From contig NC_059348.1 of NCBI RefSeq assembly GCF_019703515.2, forward strand, positions 26,504,656 to 26,568,655: 64,000 nt of DNA, in the 5' to 3' direction. Each line of letters begins with the position of its first letter. Position 1 is the stretch's first letter. Under the pieces are notes generated by a model. It saw nothing but the letters and a program-made list of their open reading frames with translations, did no database searches and had not been told where the DNA came from. The DNA comes from Myxocyprinus asiaticus (Eukaryota; Chordata; Actinopteri; Cypriniformes; Catostomidae). The position numbers were made by a program, and so were the translations under genes. This document shows positions 1-28,500 of this stretch, in pieces.

Positions 1-269
1 TTTGAGGGACGTTCTGTTGTGTGCCTCATCCAATAGGAGTTGAGAGTTTGATCCTTTAGTGAGCAAGGCTTCATGGATTTGTAGTCTGTTTTGGACTCCC
101 TTTGTTTGATTTTGGTGCGATTTTTATCAGGAAGATTTACGATTTGGTGTGTGGGGGCTGAGTTAGGTTTTACGACTTGTGTTAGGCCTGCCTTTGTCTT
201 CTATCTGAATACATGAGGCCCAACAGCTACAAGGAAATTCTTACTTGGGTGCTTCTCGCAACTATAAGA
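1..269. other. Unassigned left-edge sequence
   Basis: No open frame or RNA gene is visible. The base composition and the position just left of Tc1 and L1 debris suggest it is also part of an old repeat, possibly the 5' part of the L1-type element whose 3' end lies at 1122-1996, but nothing in it proves that. Confidence 0.3.
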
Positions 270-1121
270 CAACAACAATGTGTAATATCAACAAAAAACA
301 CTGTATTTTAAAGATAATTTTGTAAAAATCCAAATAACTTTACAGATCTTTATTGTAAAGGGTTTAAACAATGTTTTCCAAGCTTGTTCAATGAACCATA
401 AACAATTAATGAACATGCACCTGTGGAACGGTCGTTAAGACACTAACAGCTTACAGATGGTAGGCAATTAAGGTCACAATTATAAAAACTTAGGACACTA
501 AAGGGACCTTTCTACTGACTCTGAAAAACACCAAAAGAAAAATGCCTAGGGTCCCTGCTCATCTGTGTAAATGTGCCTTAGGCATGCTGCATGGAGGCAT
601 GAGGACTGCAGATGTGGCCAGGGCAATAAACTACAATGTCCGTATTGGGAGACACCTAAGACAGCACTACAGGGAGACAGGAAGGACAGCTGATCATCCT
701 TGCAGTGGCAGACCACGTTTAACAACACCTGCACAGGATCGGTATATCACACCTGCGGGACAGGTACAGGATGGCAACAACAACTGCCCGAGTTACACCA
801 GGAACACACAATCTCTCCATCAATGCTGAGACTGCCTGCAATTGGCTGAGAGAGGCTGGACTGAGGGCTCGTAGGCCTGTTGTAAGGCAGGTCCTTACCA
901 GACATCACCGGCAACAACGTCGCCTATGGGCACAAACCCACCTTCGCTGGACCAGACAGGACTGGCAAAAAGTGCTCTTCACTGATGAGTCACAGTTTTG
1001 TCTTACCAGGGGTGATGGTTGGACTCGCGTTTATTGTCGACGGAATAAGCGTTACACTGAGGCCTGTACTCTGGAGCGGGATCGATTTGGAGGTGGAGGG
1101 CCCGTCATGGTCTGGGGCGGC
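270..1121 (+). pseudogene. Truncated Tc1-like transposase gene
   Basis: This is a dead Tc1/mariner (DDE) transposase remnant. The N-terminal helix-turn-helix part is read from 542 and includes GRPRLTTPAQDRYI. A small deletion near 746-752 shifts the frame, and the reading continues in the frame of 771, ending in FTDESQF, where the Asp (984-986) is the first catalytic residue. The sequence stops matching Tc1 at about 1121, after the VMVWGG motif. The second catalytic Asp, the catalytic Glu and the right terminal repeat are therefore missing. The 5' leader before the ATG (about 270-541) resembles the untranslated leader of the same family. It cannot encode an active enzyme. Confidence 0.85.
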
Positions 1122-1996
1122 TTTAACTTCTCTCAAGAGATTATGGGAGAAAGATTTAAACTTGGTATTGGAGGAGGGAGTGTGGGCTAGGATTCTAAAA
1201 AATGTCAAGCCTACATCTAAGGATGCAAGGGTGCACCTTATGCAATTTAAGATTCTACTTCGATTCTACTGGACCCCCTCTAGGTTGTATAGGCTTAGTC
1301 TTAAACACACACCCACCTGCTAGCGATGACAATCAGAAGATGGGGACACAAACCATGTTTTTTGGTGGTGTGTTAATATCCAAGAATTTTGGTTGAAGGT
1401 TCAGAGCTTTATGTGTGACATATTGGACACTCAAATTTCATTTTGCCCCAGACTCTGTATTTTAGGCAATGGGGATAATTGAAAGGATAATATAGGGGAT
1501 AAGTACATAAAAAATTGGGTCCTAGCCAGTGTTATGATCGGTAGACAGGTCATCCTTAGGGGATGGAAGTCGGCTGGTGCTCCCTCATTTCAGGAGTGGT
1601 ACACAGAGATGGGCAGGGTAGCAGCATTTGAGGAGATGGCATGTAGAAGGCTAGGCAACCGGGATTTGTACAACAGGAAATGAGGCAGCTATTTAGCTTT
1701 TTTTTGGAAGGTTCTCGGGGAGGGGAACCAGAGAGAGACTAGTGGTTTTGGATCTGTGTGTTGCAACCTTTTTGTTATTGGAAGTATGCTTTTTATGTTC
1801 TTTTTTTATGTTTCTAAGTATTTTCTGCTGTTTTATTGTCTATTTATGTGTCTTTGTCAGTTAGCTTTTGACCACTGGGGTGCTTGTTTGTGTTGGGTGG
1901 GGGGGTTAATGTTCGGGGGGGAAATGATTTCATGTGGTTTGATTCTGCATTTTCTGTTGTGTCTATTTGATTTGCTGCATGGAATCAATAAAAATT
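1122..1996 (+). mobile_element. L1/Tx1-type LINE, 3' end of ORF2 and 3'UTR
   Basis: From 1128 the frame shared with 985-1323 reads like the C-terminal region of an L1-clade ORF2, with a short LMQFKILLRFYWTPSRLYRL block typical of that region. In-frame stops follow at 1321 and 1327. Further L1-like words (ILRGWKSAGAPSFQEW and a GNRDLYNRK-type ending) occur around 1550-1680 in broken frames. The element ends in a T- and G-rich 3'UTR with an AATAAA-type signal at about 1986. It is 5'-truncated and joined directly to the Tc1 remnant on its left. Confidence 0.7.
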
Positions 1997-2640
1997 GTTA
2001 ATAACAATGTCTAAGAAGAAATGCAAGTGATTTGTTGAAAGCCACAGAATCATGATATCATGATCACATGCATTCATTAGTTGTAAATAATTGTTTTTTG
2101 GGATGATATTACCATAACATTTAAATGCTTTACAATTTCTCCTTTGCTCATGCTACTCATAAGTAAATATATCCCTTATAGGATGTATATAATTTTTTTT
2201 CTGTACATCACCAAAAATACCAAGAATAATTAAATTACGTATTGCTGTAAGACTTGTTTCATTGCCTGCTAATCAATTTTCAATTAAGTCAGTGTAAAAT
2301 CTAATATGCATGCATGATAGTCATGCATCAAATACTATTTCTATCATATTTATGTTTATATATTCCACTCAATGTAGAGCACTACGTCAAAAAATACAGA
2401 ATTTTAGATAACCAAAAGACCAATACAACTTTGATTGTTTCTAAGTTCAGTCTCAATTTCTCAGTAGTTCAGGTTTGTGTGTGTGCATGTGTGTATTGTA
2501 CATTTATTGTGATAATCAACCTTGAAAGCAACTCAGCAAGTCAAATTCCTTGTTAGTACAGACTTACCTGGCCAATGAACTTAATTTGGAATCCACTAAT
2601 GCAGATGCATGTTGATGTCTCTGCTGTTCAAGAGATGCAG
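1997..2640. other. AT-rich spacer without a gene
   Basis: I see no coding, RNA or clear repeat signature. A short GT-rich run lies near 2474-2496. Confidence 0.4.
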
Positions 2641-5600
2641 GTGAGGGAGATGAGCCGGCGCGCTGGTCAAGCTCCGTCAGCGTGGCTTTCGAACAGTGCT
2701 GCCTAGCATTCATCTAGCGAATCTCTGCTCTCTTCCTAACAAAACTGCTGCCTTGTGCTTCACAGAAACCTGGCTGAGAGAAGCTATTCCGGACAGCGTG
2801 TTACATCTGCCGGGCTTTCAGCTGTTCAGAGCGGTTTGCACCTCAGAGTTAACGGGGAAAACGAGAGGTGGTGGAACATGCTTTTACGTCAATGAAAGTT
2901 GGTGTACAGATGTAACAACGTTAAAGAAGATGTGCTGTCCTAATTTGGAAATGCTCTTTATTAACTGTAAGCTGTTCTACTAGCCGCGGGAGTTTTCCTC
3001 GTTTATTCTGGTGAGTGTGTATACCGAGCAAAACGCGTGCATGAGTGCCGCACTGCAACAGCTGGCTGATCAAATCAAAGACAGGGAACAACAATAACCC
3101 AACTCAGTTATTATTATTCTTGGGGATTTTAACAAAGCAAATCTCACACGTGAACTGCCCAAATACAAACAGCACATTACATGCCCAACCAGAAACAGAA
3201 ATACACTGGATTATTGCTAAACAACAATAAAGGATGCATATCGCTCTGTCCCTAGAGCAGCTTTGGGACTCTCTGATCTCTGTCTGGTTCATCTTCTTCC
3301 AACCTACAGGCAGAAATTAAAATCAACCAAGCCAGTAGTAAGGACTGTAAAGAGATGGACCAATGAAGCAGAGCTGGAACTACAAGCCTGCTTTGATTGC
3401 ACTGATTGGAGTGTTTTTGAGGCTGCAGCCTCTGACCTGGATGAGCTCACAGATACTGTTACATCATATATCAATTTCTGTGAGGATATGTACATTCCTA
3501 CTAGGACTTATTTAACGTTCAACAAATGACAAACCATGGTTTACAGCAGAACTCAGGCAGCTTCGTCAGGCCAAAGAGGATGCTTACAGATGTGGGGATA
3601 AAGTCTTGTACAATCAGGCCAGGAACACACTGAATAAGGAAATCAGAGTGGCTAAAAGAAGATACTCTGATAAGCTGAAAAACAAGTTTTCAGCTAACAA
3701 CTCAGTGTGGAGTGGCATGAAACAACTTACGAATTACAGGACTCCCACCCCCAACCCTGTGGTGGACCAACAAATGGCTGACGACCTGAATGAGTTCTAC
3801 TCTAGATTTGAAAGGCCCAATCTCACACACCACACCCGCCCTGACCTTCACTTCATAGAAACACCAACACCTCCCCCCCCCCCCGGCTCCTCAACCTGCA
3901 CTTAAGATCTGTGAAGAGGAGGTGTGCCATGTCTTTCGGAAACAAAAACAAGGAAAGTTTCAGGCCCAGATGGTGTTTCACCCGCGTGTCTTAGATCCTG
4001 TGCTAACCAGCTGGCCCCCATCTTCACACAGATCTTAAATGATCACTGGAGCAGTGTGAAGTCCCATGCTGCTTCAAATGCTCAATCATCATTCCTGTCC
4101 CAAAGAAACCAAAAATCACAGGACTTAATGACTACAGACCTGTCGCCCCGACGACTGTGGTCATGAAATCATTTGAGAGACTGGTGTTGGCCCACCTGAA
4201 GGACATCACTGGACCCTTTATAGATCCCCTTCAATTTGCTTATCGAGCAAACAGGTCTGTGGAGGATGCAGTCAACATGGGATTGCATCATATCCTGCAA
4301 CATCTGGACAGACCAGGGACATATGCAAGGATCCTTTTTGTAGACTTCAGTTCGGCTTTCAACACCATCATCCCAGCTATACTCCAGACTAAACTACACC
4401 AGATCTCTGGTCCCATGTCTATCTGTCAGTGGATTACCAGCTTTCTGATGGACAGGCAGCTTGTGAGACATGGGAAATTCACTTCCAGCACCTGTACAAT
4501 CAGCACTGGTGCCCCCCAGGGATGTGTGCTCTCCCCACTAATCTTCTCCCTCTACACCAACAACTGCATCGGCAAGGACCCCTCTGTCAAGCTCCTGAAG
4601 TTTGCAGATGACACCACTGTCATTGGCCTCATCAGAGATGATGATGAGTCTGCATACTGAAGGGAGGTTAAACAGCTGGCTGTCTGGTGCAGTCAAAACA
4701 ATCTAGAGCTGAACATGCTCAAAACGGTGGAGATGATTGTAGACTTTAGGAGGTACACCCCAACAATGTCACCCCTCACCATCCTAAACAGCACTGTGGC
4801 AGCAGTGGAGTCATTTAGGTTCCTGGGCACTACCATCTCACAGGACCTTAAGTGGGAGACCCACATTGACTCCACTGTGAAAAAGGCCCAACAGAGGTTG
4901 TACTTCCTTTGCCAGTTGAGGAAGTTCAACCTGCCACAGGCGCTGCTGATACAGTTCTACTCAGTGGTCACTGAGTCTGTCCTCTGCACTTCAATAACTG
5001 TCTGGTTTGGTTCAGCTATGAAATCAGACATCAGAAGATTACAAAGGACAGTTCGGACTGCTGAGAGGATTATTGGTTGCCCCCTGCCCTCCCTTCAAGA
5101 ACTTTACACTTCCAGAGTGAGGAAAAGGGCTGGAAAAATCACTCTGGACCCCACTCACCCTGTCCACTAACTTTTTGAACTGTTGCCTTCTGGCCGACGC
5201 TTCAGAACTCTGAGCACCAGAGCCGTCAGGCACAGAAACAGTTTTTTTCCCCAGGCTATCCATCTCATGAACAGTTAAAACTGCCCCATTGAGCAATAAT
5301 GATGTGCAATTCACAGTCTAGTCTTTTTATATTTATCCAACACATCCAACTTCTTCTGCCATTACATTCCCTTGCACTATATATAACAGATTTGTATTTA
5401 GTTTTGCACTACGTATGTGTATGTGTGAATGTATGTGTGTTTGTGTATATGTGTATATATGTGTGTGTATGTATATATGTATGTATGTATGTGTACGAAT
5501 GTATATGTATATATACTGTCTTATTGTGTATTCTATATATACATTTTTCTATTCAATTTCATTTTTTATTTATTTATTTTTATTCATTTTTTTATAATTT

Positions 5601-5722
5601 TTTATTATTGTCTATGTCTTGTTGCTGTTTTGTATTGTTGTGCACTGGAAGCTCCTGTCACCAAGACAAATTCCTTGTATGTGTAAGCATACCTGTCAAT
5701 AAAGCTGATTCTGATTCTGATG
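2641..5722 (+). mobile_element. L2/CR1-type non-LTR retrotransposon, inactive
   Basis: This is a LINE of the L2 group (Jockey superfamily), read through many frame changes. An AP-type endonuclease begins near 2696 (SLPNK, then CFTETWL and the GFQLFRA and RGGGTCFYVNE words) and continues at 3045-3529. The reverse transcriptase spans about 4157-4660 with [19 protein letters not shown] and the catalytic FADD at 4601-4612. The C-terminal region runs 4715-5270 (FLGTTISQDLKW, LFELLPSGRR, FFPQAIHLMN). The 3' end is AATAAA followed by a short CTGATT-type tandem tail at 5705-5722, as is usual for L2. A TATG-rich microsatellite lies in its 3'UTR at 5405-5520. Frameshifts and stops make it inactive, and the usual SDH of the endonuclease reads SDL near 3275. 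Confidence 0.9.
5405..5520. repeat. TG/TATG-rich microsatellite
   Basis: Imperfect alternation of GTGTATG, TATATG and TATG units inside the 3'UTR of the L2-type LINE. The overlapping reading frames rich in Val, Cys and Tyr are products of this simple sequence. Confidence 0.8.
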
Positions 5723-5861
5723 TCTATGTACATTTCAGCCTCACAAACACCTGAGAAAAGTAGCATAACAAGCAGCATAACAAGCATGCAGTATTTACTG
5801 CAAGTAGACTGTTTTAAATCTGAGTTGGTAAAACAAAATGATACAAATTGTCTTGATTTAA

Positions 5862-6273
5862 AGGTGCACTCAGTAACTTTTTGTTCATGTCATCTTGGAC
5901 TTACAGAGACACCTAGTGGTGTGGATGCAGCATCATTTAAAATCAATAGTTTTTAGATACAGATGCCACTGTAGAAATTCACTATTCACAATCAGCCACG
6001 TTTCATTAAATCCTAGAGTGAAAGTGTCCAAAAACAAGACGGTTACTAAGATTAAGTGAGTAGTATTCAGCCGGTCATGTGATTTTAAAATGGCAGCCCC
6101 CATGAGGGCGCCCCTGCCCCATGAAATATAAAACAGCTTTTAAAAGGTTACTGATATGACTAAAGTCCTCATCTCATGTGTGTGTGGATGATTTTATACA
6201 TATGTTTCAAAATTACAATTTATTTCTTTAGGAGTAAAAAAATTTAAATGGGGAAAAATTACTGACTGCACCA
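5862..6273. mobile_element. 412-bp MITE with TTAA target duplication
   Basis: The left end AGGTGCACTCAGTAACTTTT and the right end AAAATTACTGACTGCACC are near-perfect inverted repeats. Both are flanked by TTAA (5858-5861 and 6274-6277). There is no coding capacity. A TTAA target with a purine-GG start fits Kolobok-like or similar superfamilies. The superfamily is not proven. Confidence 0.8.
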
Positions 6274-6277
6274 TTAA

Positions 6278-6559
6278 CCCCAGAATAGGCTCCATGGGGA
6301 CAGTGCCTGATTATAATCTAAACAAAACAGGATTTGATAAAATAATAATAATAATAATATTCTAAATGATTAATAAAAACCAAAGACAAAGGCACAAAAA
6401 TCATATTTTCTATTTATCTACCTTCAGGACCTTCATTGTTAGAAATGCTCATTCTTGTATGTATTGAATGGGATTAATTTACCATCACTTTCACTTAAGG
6501 CTTTAGAATGATAATTATTCCCGTGTGAAAGTGTCCACATGTAGAAATAAAAACCCTCA
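6278..6559. other. Intergenic spacer upstream of rab2a
   Basis: AT-rich, with an (AAT)n run at 6342-6359. No other feature seen. Confidence 0.4.
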
Positions 6560-6825
6560 GGTCCAGGAATGTATCTCTGCTCTAACTGGCCTGTGGTGAG
6601 TGAATTTCCGGTGAGGTCCAGAGCTCCTTCTGTTCTGCGTGCGTGGCGAAGGCGGGACGTGTGACGTAGGCTGGCTGGAGCTCGATGTGTTTATTGTTCC
6701 TTTCCGTCTAAGAGAGAAAAGGGCTGGCTTAGCGGAGGCATATATCACACACACATTCCCTGCGTTTTTCGTTCAAGGAGCCATTTTAAAAAGGCCACAA
6801 CAGGTTGATACAGGACCAGTTGGCC
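6560..6825 (+). promoter_or_regulatory. rab2a: rab2a promoter and 5'UTR region
   Basis: A GC-rich stretch just before the start codon contains a GC box (GGCGGG near 6652) and a CRE-like TGACGTAG near 6662. There is no obvious TATA box, as expected for a housekeeping Rab gene. The start site cannot be placed from sequence alone. The 5'UTR probably covers roughly the last 100-200 bases. Confidence 0.55.
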
Positions 6826-23037
<16,212 letters not shown>

Positions 23038-24400
23038 GCACTACCTTTTACTCTCCAGTCTCCTCTACCCCCCCTTCGCCCCTTACGTTTCTACTGGACT
23101 GGTCGGGCTCACTAACATTTTCTTAACCTCCCACAGCCCAGGCCCCGGATTCAAATCATATATTAGATGGCTGTCTAAAAAATATTTATAAAGTCCAGGT
23201 CCTCTACAAAACCTCCTGTCAAACTCCTGAAGCCTGTTTGGGCTACAGCAGACATTATAATGGTTACAAGTAAGGAAAAAGGCAGGAGCTTTGGAATTAT
23301 TATGGTAAATATATTCATGTTTGTTTCTCAGCAAGTTGTTGTGTTTTTTGTTTTTGCCCATTTGACTTCAAGCTGAACTGTATTAAACACTACAAAGTCA
23401 TCTATAGTATTTTAATCAGTTTATTTGGGTGAATTCTATGAAAACTGTGGTGAAACCTTAAGTAAAAATAAAAGAAACGTAGAGCTGTACTGAAATGAAC
23501 AGCTATCATCCAAGTGAAGAAGTCAAAAGAAGAAAAAAGCAGGACTGTTTTAAATCTGTATTTATCATTCACATTCTGTATATATAGTTAGCATTTCTTG
23601 CTTTGGTGTACGTTGACCAAGCTTGAATTCTGTAATGGTTTTGCTTAAATTCTATACTGTATGAATAGAGCTTGAAACTGCAACAGTATTGTGATATTTC
23701 AAAACCTGCTTTGACACCTTTTTATGGTAATCTTTTATGCCATTTTTTTTAGTTTGTTCCTGCCATCTGCCTTGACCCTCGTATCCGTGCCCTTGTTCCT
23801 TCTTTCTGTATAGAAACTCTGGCTTTATATACCTGTTTTAATGCCAAATTTGTGTTTACCTGTGTTCTAAAATCACGGCTCCAGATGTGGATCCCCTCTC
23901 CAGAACTAGATCTGCTGTTTGCCTTAAAGATTTTGGGACATCACAACAATAACACAATCATGTTATACAGGATAATTTCAGCAATTACATGCAATCATAT
24001 TTTGCATATGATAAACTTAGACTCACTTATACATTAGACAGACACACATACATGCCTATACCTTTAATATTCATAGAAGTTTTCATATATGCATGCATAT
24101 GTATGCATATAATTATATATTTTCCCCCTCTCTTCAAAGTTATTTTTCTCAATGCGGTCTGCTGTGTAACATCAGTGCAGATCCACTTTAATATAGGTGT
24201 CTGAGTGATTGTGTAAAGATTTGCTTTCTCTTGGCACTATGTTGTTAATAAATATATGGTGAACATCTTGTCTGTTGTGAAAGGGGTGTGATAAAGCCAA
24301 ACCTGGAGTAAATTTGTGACCCTCGACTTTATTTACTGTGTTCTCAAAATTAAATGCTGTCATGGAAAAAAAATATAATAAAACCTTCTAAATTCAGTTT
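23038..24400 (+). terminator. rab2a: rab2a 3'UTR with poly(A) signals
   Basis: Three AATAAA hexamers follow the stop codon, at 23467-23472, 24247-24252 and 24377-24382. The last two have GT-rich downstream sequence, so the transcript probably ends near 24270 or 24400, giving a 3'UTR of about 1.2-1.4 kb. Which site is used needs RNA data. No recognised transposon lies in this stretch, which agrees with it being retained UTR. Confidence 0.65.
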
Positions 24401-24426
24401 GCTTATGTGTAGTTTGTGTAGCTTTG

Positions 24427-24550
24427 CATGCCGAACACGAGCAAAGTAAATGAACAAGTCATAAAATTAAGAAACCTTGATGACTTTTATTTTGAAATTC
24501 TCCACAATTCATCATTGATTTCTAACGGGCTCACACTTAACAGAGAAATC
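24427..24550. repeat. Fragment of the 25322-26834 hAT family
   Basis: Direct repeat of 25392-25500 (shared run GAACAAGTCATAAAATTAA and on), so it is a second, truncated copy lying just after the rab2a poly(A) site. Confidence 0.75.
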
Positions 24551-24577
24551 AAGCTAGAACCGCTACTGTGTATACAT

Positions 24578-24583
<6 letters not shown>

Positions 24584-24637
<54 letters not shown>
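24584..24637. repeat. (TA)n(CA)n microsatellite
   Basis: A TA run followed directly by a CA run. Confidence 0.95.
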
Positions 24638-24639
24638 TG

Positions 24640-25290
24640 TGTGTCATTTGGAAGGCTGCGTGCTAGGTAGGACGCGTCCTTTGAAGGCTGCAGTATACTG
24701 AGCGTCTTCCTTTAAACAAGCCTCGTTTAAACGAGACGGCCTTCGTAGGACAAACGGAAACGGAACGTAACATGGTTGCTATGACAGCACACCACTCTTT
24801 AACAAGCGCGAGCGCTTTGAGTGAGACGGTAACAAAGTTCCTCTGGAAGGGAATGTATGAGGTAAAATTTAGGAGAGTTATAATGATGTAAAGAGAAAAG
24901 AAAATAGATTTTACAGGTGTACTTTTAGTTTAATACTTTATTTTAATTATATATTAATATAATTATACATATTATATGCTCTGCACCCATCTACTGAGAT
25001 ACTTCAACTTGGGAATTAACACTACTTGCGTTTGAACATCATATTTACGGGCAAATTGGCTTCATTTGTTTTTTTTAGACATTTGTGTTGAAGCAAAGAA
25101 TTGTGGGTTGTGAGTGCCCATGAAGGATACACCTCATGCATCCTCCGAATTCCCGTGAAAGAAGGTCACATTTGAAGGTTGCATTCGAAGTGTCCTATTC
25201 TCTTTTTTTAAAATGAGACAGTCTCGATGACGTACGCGGCCGAGAAAGAAATGCGACCTCCGGAGGACGCAGCCTTCCAAAAGAGACACA
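24640..25290. mobile_element. DNA-transposon MITE, about 650 bp
   Basis: Left TGTGTCATTTGGAAGGCTGC and right GCAGCCTTCCAAAAGAGACA are inverted repeats of about 22 bp. There is no coding frame. The target duplication is not clear because the left flank is a microsatellite. A PIF/Harbinger-like origin is possible but unproven. Confidence 0.7.
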
Positions 25291-25321
25291 GCCTATATGT
25301 TCAAACACATGCTGTTGTTAC

Positions 25322-26834
25322 TAGGGCCGGCTCATCCTATGGCCAAACCGGCAGCTGCCTAGAGCCCCAACGTGCCTGGGGGCCCCCACAAATGAGCAAA
25401 ACAAATGAACAAGTCATAAAATTAATAAATGTTGATGACTTTTATTTTGAAATTCTCCATAATTCAATGGTTTCTAATGAGCTTACACTTAACAAGACAA
25501 ACAGCAACAACATGGGGGGACCTGATCATTTAAAATACAATTCACAATGATGGTGAAAACTAAAAACATCCTATTAAGTATAAAATGAGCTATGAAAAAT
25601 CACGAAAAGATAACTGAAAGTTACATCAAATAAAATAACAGCACTGTATCTAATATCGACAAAAGTAAAGCTAAGCAGTACACACTAATCTGCATAATTT
25701 ATTGATATTCATATGTATTGTTGGGAACTGGAGTGTGGCTTCTTATAACAGTATTATTAGACACAGATCGCACACCTTGCTATATAATGCTCACGTCTGA
25801 CAGAAACACAGGAAATAATAATAATATTTGAGTCTTTGAGGCTTATTTAGTGTAAAGGATAGCAGAAACAGCGCTTGTCAAATCATTAGGGCTTTTCTCG
25901 TTTTCTCAAGAATAATCTGCTGGGGAAGGAATTCAGACACTGTCGATATAAAGACATAAAAAACTCACATAGAGCGAACATTTGAGCAATTAATCTGCAA
26001 AAGCTCTGCTCTCAGTGAGGTATGTGTTTATTCTTTACATTTGTTTACAAATACATATTTCGAGGTGTTGTGTTTATAGGCCCTATTTAAAATATGTAAT
26101 TGTTTGAACTTTTATTCACTTTTGCACACATTCTGGCCAATTTTTTGTTTTCATTGATTTTGTTGCTCTAAATAAACTTTTACGCATAGCTATGTGGGTT
26201 GAAATGTAATTTCAAGCATTGCCAGCAGTGTCCTGTACAATTAAAACTATCTAAAACTATTTTAAACAGCATTTTCTTATTTAGTGTAACTTTAATGGGT
26301 AACACTGGCGGTTGTAAAAGTTAACATTAGTTAATACAATATGAACTAACATGAACAAACAATAAACAGTTGTATTTTTATAAACTGACATTAGCCAAGA
26401 TTAATAACTGCTGGAAAATTGTATTTCACATTGTTAATGATACCTAATGCAAACCATATTATAAAATGTTACCCAGTAATTATCATACTTGCAGTTTCCA
26501 TGACCTCATATTAATTGAGACACTAGTTTACTTCTAGAAAAAAGTTGAAAGGTGAACAAAATAAGGCGATAAAATGGTGACTTGTCACAGCAGCTAAAAT
26601 ACACATATTTCTTTATGCATGCATGTTAAACTGATGTTGGGGGAAGCTATTGGACATGTTATTCGTTATCTACTGAGCTTAGCTATACAGTATAGTGCTT
26701 ATTTTTAGTGCTGTCCATTAAAAAAAATTCTGCTCATCACGTTTGCAGTGGTTCTATGGATATTTTAAAGTTATGATGATATGTGGGGCATTTTCATAAT
26801 TTCGCCTAGGGCCCCACAAACCGAGCCGGCCCTG
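25322..26834. mobile_element. hAT-like non-autonomous element with exact 8-bp TSD
   Basis: The left end TAGGGCCGGCTC and the right end GAGCCGGCCCTG are inverted repeats. GTTGTTAC is duplicated on both sides (25314-25321 and 26835-26842). An 8-bp duplication fits hAT. There is no transposase frame. A smaller element is nested at 26297-26474. Confidence 0.9.
26297..26474. mobile_element. Small MITE nested in the hAT element
   Basis: Starts GGGTAACACT and ends ATGTTACCC. The body is the TTAACATTAGTTAATA-type repeat common in fish. Confidence 0.6.
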
Positions 26835-26959
26835 GTTGTTACAGAAATGACAGTCAAGTACAGCAATTCTAAACGCGAAAAATACTGCAAGAAATACAGA
26901 TATATCCAGGAAAAACAGCAGTATCGAACCAATACGTTTCACAAAATTGTTTATAAAGA

Positions 26960-28500
26960 GTTGGAAGGTAAATGAAAAAATGCACGTGCGTCACAGCCTG
27001 GCGAGGTCAGTCACGCGCACGCATGTTTACCCTGTAAGTCATGCACGCGCCTGTGGAAGGTGAGCGTGAGTGTCTAGAGGAGAGGACACGAGAACGCGAC
27101 TGCCTGGATCGATCGGATTAAACTCGAATTGTGTGAAATTAACACAAAGGAGAGAGGCAGTGTTGGTGAGGACGGGACGCTGAGACGCCGACTTTAGCAA
27201 CAGAATCTGAATCACGACAGTTATTCAAACATTTTAAGGGATTTTAGGGATATACGAACAGGAGTTAATTGGTGAAAACCCTAAACTGACCCGCGTTGAG
27301 TAGGGTAAGAATCGCCTTTCTTTCATATGATGCAATATGAATCAAACTCGCTCATGAGTTGCACTCGAACTTCTTTGTGAGTTCCAAGTGTTTTTAAATT
27401 TTTTTTGTACAATTTAACCTGTACTTTCATTGTAAGTAAACTGTTTTAAGTGTACAATTAACTCGTTTCCAACCATGGCGGTATCACCTGTATCAAATGA
27501 TGGTTTAAAAGCATGAAAAGTTGTTTTAACCCAAACTTTAACTAGTGAAACAGAAGTCGTACGTTCATTTTGTCTTTTTGTTTTGCATTTTAACTCTCCG
27601 AAGATTCTCAAACTAGCTCGCGCACATGCTAACACATTAGCTCGTTTAGCTCACGCGCACTGCATTGTATAGAGCCGCACGGGTCCCGATAGGAGCACAA
27701 GCGAGAAATGTGTTCGTTATGACACAAACGCCATTTATCATCCTCGGCGTACCAACGACAACACTTAAAGCCAGCACATCCAGTATTTTTCGCGAGCATG
27801 TAAACTTTGTTTTCAAACCCTTAAAAAGTAAGCATTCGGTAGCAAGCTAATTGTGTGTTGAGACACGAGGTGGTGTGAGCGTAGAGGTGAGTCATTGGCC
27901 GAGCTGAATGAGGGAGATCCCCGACCCCTCGTATAAACAATTACACAAAAATAGTTTCCACGCACACCACAACTTCATGGAAGATATTTTGAGTAAAATG
28001 TATTTTTTATTTGTGCTTTGCGTTTATAAAATACGAGGAGGATCGAAAAACTAAGTGGAAACCGTAAAACGAGTCGGAAAGTGTGCGCGTCCGAAGTACA
28101 ATATAGATACCGGGGAAGGTTGCTTGCTTGAGGCCAGATGGTCAGTAGCTATTTTCTTATTTATTTGTTTCTAAAAGTTAAAATCTTGACTTATTTAACA
28201 CGACTCTTTTGTGTGTTCTGGGTTTGGAAAATGTTACAATTGCATCGTGTGCTCGACTGAGAGAAGTGCGTTGAAGAGGCTGGCGTGCGCTTAGGTAATT
28301 AGCTGGTTGGAAGTGGCCAATCTAGACGGACAGGGTCGACTTCATTGTCTCATAAGCTAACTAGCTAGCTGGACACAACTCAACTCACATTTCTTTTGTT
28401 CCTTTTACTCCTCAACAGGTAGACCGGTTTTAAAGGGGGGCGGGGGTTGGGATCCTATGGCACTTTATTGCGGGGAACTGCGAAATATGTACCTGGCTCT
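26960..28500 (+). promoter_or_regulatory. CpG-rich candidate promoter/5' exon of the next gene
   Basis: CpG dinucleotides are much more frequent here than in the flanks, and no transposon is recognised. Strong splice donors occur at 27305 (GG/GTAAGA) and 27887 (GAG/GTGAGT). A pyrimidine-rich acceptor (TTTTACTCCTCAACAG) ends at 28419. No long conserved open frame is present, so any exon would be untranslated. By vertebrate gene order the next gene in this direction is chd7, which has a non-coding first exon. That assignment is inference only. It could also be an isolated CpG island. Confidence 0.5.

Noticed and set aside
5415..5686. Overlapping plus-strand frames rich in Val, Cys and Tyr
   Set aside because: They are translations of the TG/TATG microsatellite in the LINE 3'UTR.
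24172..24363. Minus-strand frame of 63 residues
   Set aside because: It lies in the rab2a 3'UTR and shows no domain.
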